In this document: positions 1 to 10,432 of the stretch, one piece after another
How positions within the stretch are numbered: position 1 is the first letter of the stretch
Layout: each line of letters starts with the position of its first letter
DNA from: Chromera velia
Taxonomy: Eukaryota > Sar > Chromeraceae
Assembly (NCBI GenBank): GCA_018398765.1
Contig: JAHBMJ010005896.1
Location: 10,001 to 54,109, forward strand
DNA length: 44,109 nucleotides
Reading direction: 5' to 3'
Program-made: the position numbers and the translations under genes
The notes under the pieces: generated by a model
Database searches by the model: none
Told to the model about the DNA's origin: nothing
What the model saw: the letters and a program-made list of their open reading frames with translations, nothing else

Positions 1-75
1 AACGAGAATATAATGCCGAGAGGATAGCGAAGTCAGAGTACATCGTTTTGGCTGCATCTCGGGGAGCTCCATTTT

Positions 76-474
76 TTATGACTGTAACTCAACCGCTGCA
101 GACTAGACATACAAACAGCAGAATGGTGCCAACGAAAACCGTCGTCGAAGTCGAAGTAGGCAACCCGAGACTGGAGGACTCACTTGTTTGCCAAGAGAGA
201 GCAGACATCAAGTTGGTGCCCGACTTGGTCATCCCGTCTGGAAGATCGTAGACGCGAACCTGCAGCCAGAGCTAGTCAGAAGTACTCGTCAGAGAGATTT
301 GCCGTTAAAAAAAAATAAGTGTTGCTGTGCTCAGAGAAGCATGTGTAAGCGGACGATGAACTTGGCATGAAGTCTTACAGGAGACCAAAATGTTGTTATT
401 TAATTGTCTTTCTTCTGAAGGCGCCTGTGACGGGATCTTTCATCCTGTGTTTCCTCTCTCTCCAACCTCCCTCT

Positions 475-517
<43 letters not shown>

Positions 518-1875
518 TATGTGTGTATGTGTTTTCTCAGGCAAGCTGACCTCAAATATTTGCGCATCGATCGCCCCATCGAATCCTTCGATGCTGCTTA
601 CTCCCTGATTGTTTCGTGCTCCAAACAAAAGCGTGATTGGATTGTCACTTGGAGTGTTCGTGGGGTCAGCCCGGGGAAATACGGCGACGGTGGGACAAGG
701 TGAGGACCCTTCAAGAGGCGGCGTAGCGATTCCAGAGCGCCAAAATGCAACTCTCTCTATGCTGTTGCCCGTAGCTGCTTCCTTCAACTCAAGTGCAAGC
801 GTGAAGGGGTAACCTACGTACTCTTCTTTCTCCTCGAGTGATTGGCTCGTGGGCGTGAAGCATTTTGAAGTACTTGCAGTGTTCACGCCGTCATGAATGT
901 AGCCGATGAAGCCTCGGGTGCCCCCCGTTTTCTGCCTCATTCAAGAAATGCCAGTCGATGAACCCAGAAGGGAAAAGCAGAGGGACACGAACGGGACACA
1001 TGCAGAACGTCATAGAAGGAAAAAGGGCAGCTAGGCTGGATGGCACACAGAAAAAGGAGGGAGACGGAGGACAAGCAATCACGATGTTGTGTGATGAGAA
1101 TAAGGGGGGAGGAGCAGACAAATGCAGCAAGAGAGACGCCGGCATGCATCAGCGGGAAGTAAGAAGAGACAGGTCGATCGATAGGTCAGCATTCCGATTT
1201 CCTTGCGGCATCGTTTTGGGTATAAAAATGTGGATCCCCCATGCAACTGACATCGTGAAGCGTTGCGCACATGTATTTTCCGTAGAGGTTGGAAGTGCTG
1301 CCGTCGCCTGCATCGGAGGGCGCCAGAGAGTCATTGCGAATGAGAAAGAGACGAGAAAGGAAATCCAAAAAAGGCCTCTTCGAGTTCTCGAAACTTTGTG
1401 GGGATGCCATGTAGGCCGGGAAGAAGGACAGCTCTCCTTCCCGTTCTCGTCCGAGCAAAGACATGTACAGCTTAGAGGATCTTGACATTCCGTCTCAGCG
1501 TGTGTGCACCCCAAAACATAAAGAGACTTCTGATATCCCCGTCTTGATATCCCCGTCACGCAACCACAGACCGACCTTCGTGATAGATACAAAGTCCTGC
1601 AAACCGCGCGTTGAGGTCGTTCAGGATCAGGGACACAAACAACAACCTGCTACCACCGCTTGTGAAGCTTTGCGTGTGTCCTTCAGAAATACCCCACCCT
1701 GCAGGGGCGGCGCCGGAGCCCGACACCTGCAGTGCCCTTCTGGTGAAAAGCGAAGTGGTTGTGTTCACAAAAGTGGCCGTGCTGTCGTTTCCGGGGCCGA
1801 ATGCTATGTTCCCAAACCCTCCCACAAGGTCACTGCTGCTCTGAGAGAAGTCGTAGTGAGCAACCAAGGTGCCCT
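76..1875 (-). other. Concanavalin A / LamG-like C-terminal domain spread over five exons
   Basis: Exon 1576-1875 starts [19 protein letters not shown], the usual opening strand of LamG/ConA-like domains (LVAHY-x-F...D). Exon 1252-1307 (phase 1 to 0) and exon 551-931 follow; the latter holds ERVAFWRSG and, near its end, [11 protein letters not shown]. Exon 184-259 continues [10 protein letters not shown], matching the family's closing 'FDG-x-IDE-x-R-x-Y' strand. Exon 76-95 gives six more residues and TAA. The fold call is a pattern match by eye. Unlike the EGF exons, the internal boundaries here are phase 0, which suggests one domain interrupted by introns rather than further shuffled modules. 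Confidence 0.55.
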
Positions 1876-4800
1876 CTGCGTGGGAACAAAGAGACGGGAA
1901 GGGGCGGGATTAGGAAGAAAGGGAAGTGAACAGACGGCGTTCTTATCAAGCAATGGAAATTCAGACAGGTCAAGAGCTAGGACTGATCTGTGCATATTCA
2001 ACACAATAGTGCAGAAAAGAGTTGCGACAATAAATTCTGCGGCATGAATAGAGCCCAAACACAACCACACAAGCACGAGTCAAAGAGACGGACGCTCCCA
2101 AGAGAGCTTACAGCCTTCTCCCAACTAAATGGACAGGCACACACTGACTCTCGCACCCCCCGTTGGCCGAGCTCCCTCCACCGAAGAATCCTGAAGGACA
2201 GTCGCAGTAGAATGACCCGGTCGTGTCTTTGCACACGGCGTCGTCTATGCAGGTGTCATTGCCCAGAGTGCACTCGTCGATGTCTGCATGCACATTCGCA
2301 GGAAATCCAAATGGAAACTTCCAATCATTAATCTGTGCAGAGAGAGAGTCAGATTCGTGCAATGTCTGTCAATGTTAAGGCACTTAAACTACAGTAGATG
2401 CTTTGAGGTGATTCATAATCATATACAACGGTTCTGGGCAGAATGAATGTAAGCCAATTCAACGTGCTTTTTGAGATGGTTCATTTTCGACGTTTCTTGT
2501 TTGTGCTTCTGCACATGGATGTATCGAAATCAATTGAATCAGGAATGATCTTCATGACGTGCATAAGGTGAGGCAACAGCTACCTGAAGACCCAACCAAT
2601 CAGATGATGATGCCGAAAGAAAGCGAGCATCTGAGCATCTCTGTCTCTTCAAATGAATGCACAAAGATGAATTACTCGCCTGTGAGTTACACATGATGAT
2701 GCAATCAAGAGTCGAAAGCAATTATCTTGAATCTATTCATACAAACGAAAGCAATCTTGAGTATATTCATACAAACGAAAGCAATCTTGGGTATATTCAC
2801 AGAAACGAAAGCAATCTTGAATATATTCATAAAAACGAAAGCAATCTTGAATATATTCATAGAGACACAGATGAAAGAGAGTTGCAGGCGCAAACACCAA
2901 TACATGTGCGAAGACGTGCACACTGACTGATGCAGGCCACCCCGGTTCCCTTATACCCTGCTGCGCAAGTGCACCCAAAACTGCCGTCCGTGTTGCTGCA
3001 CAGGCCTCCGACAGGTGCACAGTCGTGTGCTTCGTGGAGGCACTCGTTCAAGTCTGAAGGCAAAAGAACATTCAACCTTTCAGAAAAGTGTTTTGAGAAT
3101 GTTGCACAGAAAGGGATCTGACGTCATCCAGCCGAGCAAAATCAGATCATGAGCGATGCAGGCGGTTGCATTCTCTTTGGCGTTAGGCAGGTACAAAAGA
3201 GATACTCCCGCTGCCTGAGGTGTCACATCTCAATCACCGGAAGAACCATTCATTTATGTTTGAACACAAAGAACACACTCTTGCAACAAGGGCATCAAAG
3301 CAGATTTTTCTCGTCTACCTTGGCTCCCCTACACGCCATTTTCGGCGAACACCCACGGACCTCTGCAAGAAATCCCATCGCCGCTGTACCCGTTGTTGCA
3401 GTCACAGAGGAAACTTGGCACCGTGTTTTGGCACTTTCCATGACTTGAATCGCAATTATGTCCACTGACGCACTCGTTAATGTCTGCATAGAGGGGTTAG
3501 GTTAACTTAAAGTACACAGAGTAGACTGACGTTTACGTCCACTTCTGGATGTCTGGACTTAAGAGTGGTTAGGAGATCATGCGGAGGGAGAAAAGTGAAC
3601 TTGCCGTGTTTGTCTCTTACCTCATTTTCGGTAGATCCACAACATCCCACTTGTTTCTGGCTTTTGCTTCGCCTTGCTGATAGCCGAGATGTCTCACATG
3701 CGGGCACTCTCTGAAGAAAATTCACATCGATTTCGTGATTGGCTCGGGAAGCATTCACGGTCTGAGCAGGAAAAATGGTGAAAGAAGCGAATCATTCTAG
3801 CTTGCAGAGCGGAGAGATGCTCGGTTGCGAGAAGGTTGTCAGCCAAGTTCATCATACACTCCCACAATGCTGCATGGCACAAAGAGACGATTAATGCTGA
3901 GCTGACCGGTACATAAGGTCAGATTGGCCCGTTCGTACCCGGGTTTACATTCGCATGAAAAGCTGCCTGCTGTGTTGCTGCACCATGTGCCGGTCATGCA
4001 ACTTCCCGGCATGTAACATTCGTTGATGTCTGCACGAAGCAAAAGAAAGGAATCTTTTTTTTTTTCTGAAAGTGCTAAAAGCATTCGTTGATGTCTGCAC
4101 GAAGCAAAAGAAAGGAATCGAGAGGAAGGCTCGGTGGAAAAACTCATGCAGTCTGACTTTCCATGCGACCGTTTGGAGACGCTCCGTTCGTCGTAGAGTG
4201 GAAAATTTGGTTTCAAAGAGATTCCTGAAGCTCTCGTAGGTTGCATTCACTCTGGAATAGCGCTCTCTCTGTTTTGCTACTGTCGTGTTTTTGGCCCTCT
4301 TCTGAACTCAGTGCGTAGCTGCACTAGTTGTTTGTGTGTCACATGGATTTTGGAGAGATGGGAAACATTCCGACTGACCCAATGCACATATAAACAACTG
4401 ACCGGCGCAAATGTCGATTCCATCTCCTCTCCATCCGTCGTTGCATTGGCATTGGAAGCTCCCGTCGGTGTTGTTGCAGGAAGCCCTGGTGTTGCAGTTG
4501 TGGACGTTGTCAGTACATTCATCGTTATCTGCACATACATGTACATATACAATTGCGTCTCGTCGGCTTCTGCCCTCTCATCTGCGCCGATGATTCATCA
4601 AACTACAGACAGCCCTCCGAAAATTGCTGAAAAATAACCAAAGAGGCCATGGCATCGATGGAAATTTTGAAAACGCACAACGAGACAACATCAGCATGCA
4701 TTTTGTTCTAATCAAATCGCACTGACTTACCAATGCACTCAACGCCATCACCTGAGAACCCAAAGTTGCACGCACACTGAAAGGACCCCTCAGTATTACT

Positions 4801-6968
4801 GCAAGTCGCAATTGAGTTTGCGCAGTCGTGAATGCCGTCGTTGCACTCGTTGGTATCTGCATGCAGTCGGCAATTGAAGGAATAGCGCGATTGAAATGTA
4901 ATTCGAAGGCAGCCGGCCGAGTATTTGGATGGTGTGAAGTGTGATGTTGATCTTGAGCTGCTTGCTAAGTTAAACATGTCTGAGCTTTTGAGTCGTGAAG
5001 ACGCGCTCAGGTGGTCGAGTCAGTCGATTTTGTTTTGTCTCTGTTTTGTCTCTTTCCTGAGAAATGCATTTTTTTATCTTTCTTGCAATGGGTTCTGCTT
5101 TTCTTTTCTATTGCCCGAAGAAAAAATCCATGCAGCACGTCCATTTTCAAACCTGCATGAATCGAGCTGAAGTCATGTTTGCTCAATCGTCTTGGCTGTT
5201 CACGTGCAATCGTTGACTGGACAGTATTTCCCTGATTCAAAGACTTAGTGCATACCTATGCATGCTTTCGGGCTCTCTTGAAATGAGTAGCCAGCGGGAC
5301 AAATGCATTCGAAGCTGCCGGTGGTATCGGTGCACGTTGCGCTTGTTCCGTGACCGCAGAGATCCAAGGGATCATTCACTGTGCACTCGTCGACGTCTGC
5401 ACGCAGATTGATACACAATTTTGTTGCTCTGTTGTTTGATCTTTCAATATGAATTGCCAGAGCTGACGCTCATCTAAGCATTCGTCAGTTTTGTACTCCC
5501 TTATGTGGTCATTCAGAGTCCTGTTATTTAAAAAGAGGCATGCAGCTTTCCGTGAAGCGGGAACAAAGATGAAAGAAAGCGGACGATGGACACAGTGCGG
5601 TCGAATCAGATCATGGCGGCATTTTCACCACATCTCTAGCTCTTTTATGCTCAATCTTCTAGAAGACTGACTTGAGCATGCCAGACCGGACCCTTCGTAC
5701 CCCGCAGTACAGTCGCAATCAAAACTGCCGTCGCCGTTTGTGCACTCCGCGTTGAGATCACAATTGTGAAGTGCGGCTGTGCATTCGTTGACATCTGCAT
5801 GCAGAGAAATGCATGGATACACGACAACACCGCCTGCCCACAAAGAAAGACGTTTTTTTTTTTCTTCCGCAGAAGGGTCAATCAATCGCTGATGCCATGT
5901 TTGAGGTCTCTGTCATCCATACTGTATGGATACTCACAAACCTACGTACAACATTAAAAGCCTTGACCGCGCTTTGACACTTATTGAACAAAACACTCGA
6001 TCTTGGACCGCGCTTCCGAAACAAACGGGGGGCACTTGAAGGAACAAAAAGACTCTCGAGAGCCGTCAAGACAGACCTATGCAGTCACCGTCAGTCCTCG
6101 AGAAGTTGTATCCCTCGCTGCAATCACAAGAGAAGCTCCCCTGCGAGTTCTGACACTGCCCTGTGCCGCAAATTGTGGGAAACTTGGAGCATTCGATCGT
6201 GTCTGCACATGCAACCAGACAGAGAAGACGCGAGAATGTAAGGATTCGATGAAAAAAGCAATGCGCGACACATGCTTGCAGGCATATCTTTTGTCTACCC
6301 ACCCGGCCCTCCACAAGCCTTTATTTTGCTGTGTAAAAAGCACACGAGTTGATCAGGAAGGCTGTTTGCATTTTTCTTTTCATCAGAGCTGCCTAGAAAG
6401 GTCTCCACTTGGAAGTTTGTCGGTCTCATGAGTGGATGTGGACTCTTCCGACAAAAGTAAGCCACGTGACGCGATAACGTAACGGTTCGAACATTCAGCT
6501 TCTCTTCTGACCTGTACATGTGGTGTTGTGAGGCTTTGAAAGGTCCAACTCGTACCCTGTCGGACACACGCACGCGAAGCTACCCGCTGTGTCAGTACAG
6601 CTAGCGAGACTGCCCTCGTCGCAGTCGTGAATATCGAGGGCACACTCGTCGACGTCTGCACCCACTCAATCGGTTGTACAGACACACAGACACACACACA
6701 GAGCTCAACGGCAACCCAGACACACATATGTGTAAGGAAACACTCAGACAGACTGTATCTCTGTGAAGCTTTTCCTTCGGTCATTCTTTTGCTTTTTCTT
6801 CTTTCCCTTCTCTTGCTTGCTCCTGGCTTGTATGTCTTTCTTTCTTTCTTTCTTTGCTTGCTTGCTTCCTTGCTTGCTTGCTTCCTTGCTTGCTTGCTTC
6901 TTTCTTTCTTTCTTTCTTGGGAGAGGGAGAGGGAGAAGGAGAGGGGGAGAGGGGGAGAGGGGGAGAGG

Positions 6969-7065
<97 letters not shown>

Positions 7066-8781
7066 AGAAAAACGAAGACAGAGGCAGACAGATATCTGCC
7101 TTGTCGATTCCCTCTTTACCTATCTTGAAGGACCCTCTTTAACTCTCTTGAATGACCCTCTTTACCTCTCTTGAATGACCCTCTTTACCTCTCTTGAAGG
7201 ACCCTCTTGACCTCTCTTGAAGGACCCTCTTTACCTCTCTTGAAGGACCCACTTGTGCAGTTGGTGCCGTCCTTTTGGGGACTTGTGTCGTCGTTCCCTA
7301 AAGTGCAGTTGCAGTAGAAACTTCCATTTGTGTTTGTGCACGACGCAAGGGGATGGCAGGTGTCCATCAGACCCGGGTTCGATTCTGTGCACTCGTTAAT
7401 GTCTGCAGATCAAGGTGAGAAAAGTGAAGGGACCAAGAAAACAAAATGTTACAGTTTTTTCCGGATCTTTCTCCTCTTTTTCCATCGGGTTACTCTCTGT
7501 AGACTTACTCTGAGAAGAGCAAATCAAAGACAGAAAGAATACCAACGCCACGTCGAGATTGCAAGGACGCAACAGCGGCAAGAAAGGGGGTGAGAGAATC
7601 ACACAAACCCTGATTCAGTCAATCAATGTTGAACATGTCAGTAAAGCAACCGTAAATGCAGCCACCGTTCTTCTTTGACACGACAGAAACGACGACTGAC
7701 CTGCACAGCTGGTGCCGTCAGTGCCGGCGCTGTTGTCTGCGTACCCGTTGTTGCACGCACAGGTGAAGCTGCCGTAGTTGTCCGTGCAGTACGCGTTCGT
7801 GTCGCAGTTGTGAGGATAAGAACTGTCCGTGCACTCGTTGGTCTCTGCATCAGACAGATGAACACACAGACTGATAGAGAGACAGACAGACAGACAGACA
7901 ACACAGCTGACTGAAACAGAAGACACACACACAGACGGAGTCCTCCGGGATTTTGCACCTTTTTCCTAGCCCAGTCAAATGACCGAAGGCTCACGAATCC
8001 CTCAAATGCTTACAATGCAAGCACATAATTTCAGCGGGAAGATAGTGTTTTATTTGAAGAGAAGACTCACGTTCGCAACCCGAGCCGTCTGTTGTTCCGT
8101 CTCCGAAGAAACCGGCGTTGCACACACAGGTGAAACTTCCTACAGTATTGACGCACGCTGCCGCAGTAGTGTTGCAATTGTGTGCGAGGGGCAATTCAGT
8201 GCACTCGTCGGTGTCTGCAAAGGGCAGAGATTTGACGAACAAAGAAAATGATGAGGGTCTTGTCAAGTGCATGGCTGAAAGTCCCGAACAGGCGACGGCG
8301 AAGTCTGCCACACGAAGTGGATATACCGGCTTTGGTCTGTTCGGTAAATCATGCAAACGAGACAAGCTCAAGATAGAAAAAATAGACAAAGCACACCGGA
8401 CAGGGGTGCGGAATCACCCACACCCTCTCTCGCTTCTCTATTCGCTTCTCTATTCGCTTCTCTTCCGCCCCCTGCTGACCTTGACAAAGGCCGCCATTGC
8501 ATTGCTGATTGCCGTCACAGTCACTGTGTAGGCTGCACCCTGCATACATGGGATGACGTCCTCAGACAGGAGGGAAAAAGGCGTGAGAGAAGTTTGCTTT
8601 GCTGTCGTAGATTCATCACTCTCCACTCTTTAGCGGCAGTCCTCTAAAAGACAAAACGGCGACACTGTTCCAGGGCACCACTGAATCACTCTTCACTTTT
8701 TGGCGGCAGTCTCGGGAAGAAGTGGGTCGTACTTCGACACACACACGCACACCTACCCCCGCCCCCCCCCACACACGTGTG

Positions 8782-8847
<66 letters not shown>

Positions 8848-10432
8848 GGAAGACCTCAACAAGCAACAAGCTCTTAGTATAAGAATAAGAAGACCTCTTA
8901 GTGTTGAGCCTCAACACGCAACAAGACGTTGGTGGAAGGGTTGTTTGTGTCAATACAGCGTTGCAATATTCTTCAGCAGAACGGCAGGCAACCAGACATC
9001 CTCTCACCCCATGATCTTTTTGATTGCATGACGTTTTTCCTCTTACATACGGTTTTGGACCCCGTGCGAAAAGAATGCACACACGCGGGAAGACTGTGCA
9101 AGCGTCACGCAAAGGAGATGAGCAATTTCAAGGCAAAACCAACCAGCACAGTGCGTGCCGTTCCCGATATACCCAGTGTTGCAGGTGCAGCCGAAGGAAC
9201 CGACAGAGTTGATGCACGTCGCTTGCGTGTGACAGTTGTGACTGATCGTAGTACATTCGTCTTCGTCTGCAGAAAAAATGTCACCGGAATCAAACGTTCT
9301 TTGGAGAGGTCTGTCTTTCAATTCTGACTCAGGACACGCCTTTTTCAAATGGCCTTGGGTGAGTTCCTCATCTCTGTTTGTCTATGCGTGTGTGTGTGCT
9401 CGCTTGCGTAAGTCTTCTGCCTGGCTGTGTATGCAAGCTTCAGAACCCGTGTATGCCGGCGTGTGGAAAACGGCCTTTCATTACTAATTGATTTATTCAA
9501 GGTCAACAACGAGCGCAAAAGAGATAAACATGATGACAGAGGTAGCAAGGCCTGAAGGGGATACTTTGCCTTCTTTGCGCACGTGGGCGTGACGGAAAGC
9601 AAGCCGCACTGAAAAACTACTTCGGCTCTTGCATGCACCCGGACTGTTTAGGACAAGTATTGCTTGGACTGTCATGAAGCATCTTCCACCCACCTATACA
9701 CTCGCCACTCGGGCAACTCTGATTTCCCAAACAGTCGCTGTCCAGAATGCAACCTGAAGTGTGGAGGGCAGGGAAAGGTGCACGAGAGGAAAAGAGAAAC
9801 CGAAGACAGGAGAAAGAGTAATCTCCTTGAAGGGGAAAGGTCAATGGACAGGTGAGAGTAATTCAAAGCCTGACAGGCAATCACTGACAGGCAAGGATGA
9901 AGATTGTCTGTCTTTATGTATGTCTGTCTGTTGTTTACGCGAAAGAAGGAAAAGATGCAGAGAAAGAGCAAGAGGGGGGAAAGAAGATATTGCTTGTTTG
10001 TCTGGCGATCTGTCTGCCAGCGTGTCTATCTCTCTGCCTGTGTCCGTTATTTCCCATCTTCCTATGTCCACCTGTCGCACCGCGGCTAAAGGCAGGCGGT
10101 CTCTCTCAAGGCCGCTTCATTTTTTTGGAAGGCAGGTTCATTAAGAGACGGACGAAAGGCGCGCCAATACTTCTTTCGCTTACTTCACACCGAGTGGCCT
10201 CTATCCCCTATTGTGCAAGCCTTGGCTTTATGAGTCGACATCTCAATTTTGCTCTCCTATACGACCCCATCTTTCCTGATGCACATTGAGACTTTGAGAA
10301 TCGAAGAAAAAAACAGAAAATTGTTTCCAAACGGACAGAAGACTGACTGGTGACTACAGCTTTTGTCCAGGCTGTTTTGAGTCCACAGTGAAGAATCACG
10401 ATGACTTGAAGCAGCATAAGAATTAGGAACAT
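76..10432 (-). CDS. Secreted multi-EGF protein with LamG-like C-terminal domain (22 exons)
   Basis: Predicted extracellular adhesion or matrix-type protein. Minus-strand exons, 5' to 3': 10432-10348, 9753-9694, 9266-9144, 8539-8480, 8214-8071, 7844-7701, 7402-7253, 6655-6512, 6202-6077, 5794-5672, 5396-5256, 4856-4731, 4528-4403, 4029-3907, 3483-3361, 3053-2928, 2283-2149, 1875-1576, 1307-1252, 931-551, 259-184, 95-76. They sum to 2892 nt (963 residues plus TAA), each bounded by AG and GT with matching phase. Order: signal peptide, two 20-residue Cys modules flanking EGF 1, EGFs 2-14, then a lectin-like domain. No transmembrane segment or GPI-type tail is visible, so secretion is inferred. 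EGF-rich proteins with lectin domains occur among apicomplexan micronemal adhesins; relationship to those is only an inference. The last two exons and the stop are the least certain part. Confidence 0.82.
477..535. repeat. (GT)n microsatellite
   Basis: Uninterrupted GT run grading into GTAT. It lies in the EGF-gene intron between exons 551-931 and 184-259, just downstream (in transcript sense) of the GTCAGC donor at 550. Confidence 0.9.
2730..2870. repeat. 30-bp minisatellite, about 5 units, in an EGF-gene intron
   Basis: Unit approximately TATTCATACAAACGAAAGCA followed by ATCTTGAGTA, with small variations. It lies in the intron between the last two EGF exons (2284-2927). Because the unit is a multiple of three and lacks stops, it opens several frames on both strands, giving spurious ORFs with ESNLEYIH-type repeats. 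Confidence 0.85.
6836..7069. repeat. Compound microsatellite (CTTT/CTTG)n-(GAGAGGG/GA)n-(GACA)n
   Basis: Three simple-repeat blocks in series fill most of the EGF-gene intron between exons 6512-6655 and 7253-7402. All ORFs across it ([13 protein letters not shown]) are repeat artefacts. Confidence 0.9.
7106..7250. repeat. 23-bp minisatellite abutting a splice donor
   Basis: About six copies of GACCCTCTTTACCTCTCTTG plus AAG/AAT run right up to the 3' end of the EGF exon at 7253. On the transcribed (minus) strand the array starts at the donor itself (GTGGGTCCTTC) and each unit repeats a donor-like GAGGTAAAG or GAGGTCAAG. Confidence 0.85.
8480..9753 (-). other. Two 20-codon Cys-rich mini-exons (9694-9753, 8480-8539) flanking the first EGF exon
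   Basis: Exon 9694-9753 encodes [20 protein letters not shown] and exon 8480-8539 encodes [20 protein letters not shown]. Both fit the pattern C-x3-SDC-x-GNQ-x-C-x2-G-x-C, are exactly 60 nt and are phase 1 on both sides. EGF 1 (9144-9266) lies between them. The four-Cys pattern is related in spirit to small disulfide modules such as EB or Dickkopf-like repeats, but I cannot assign a named family. They read as an independent module duplicated together with its introns. Confidence 0.7.
8738..8843. repeat. (AC)n(AG)n compound microsatellite
   Basis: Runs of CA then GA on the plus strand, which is (CT)n(GT)n in the sense of the minus-strand EGF gene. It lies in the intron between exons 8480-8539 and 9144-9266. 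Confidence 0.9.
10348..10432 (-). other. Signal-peptide exon (exon 1) of the EGF gene
   Basis: Codes for 28 residues starting [15 protein letters not shown], a short hydrophobic N-terminus typical of a signal peptide, and ends in phase 1 at a GTCAGT donor. The next exon (9753) enters in phase 1 and gives Ser-Gly-Cys. An in-frame upstream ATG at 10477 would add 15 mostly polar residues before the hydrophobic core, so the 10432 start is preferred. Confidence 0.7.

Larger units (their letters stand above)
2149..9266 (-). other. Array of 14 calcium-binding EGF exons, one domain per exon
   Basis: Exons: 9144-9266, 8071-8214, 7701-7844, 7253-7402, 6512-6655, 6077-6202, 5672-5794, 5256-5396, 4731-4856, 4403-4528, 3907-4029, 3361-3483, 2928-3053 and 2149-2283. 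Almost all start D-x-[ND]-E-C (for example DTDEC, DINEC, DVDEC), the Ca2+-binding signature. All but one carry C-x-[DN]-x-x-G-S-F-x-C-x-C; exon 3361-3483 has Pro in place of Gly. The Asn/Asp plus aromatic is the consensus for Asp/Asn beta-hydroxylation in animal EGFs. Each exon is 123-150 nt, phase 1 in and phase 1 out. Some domains have longer loops, such as the 50-codon exon at 7253. The 5256-5396 domain has no internal Met, so it is easily missed in ORF scans. Confidence 0.88.

Noticed and set aside
6627-7174. Overlapping plus-strand ORFs of 106-171 codons
   Set aside because: They read through CTTT, GA and GACA microsatellites; the real coding exons here are the minus-strand EGF exons at 6512-6655 and 7253-7402.
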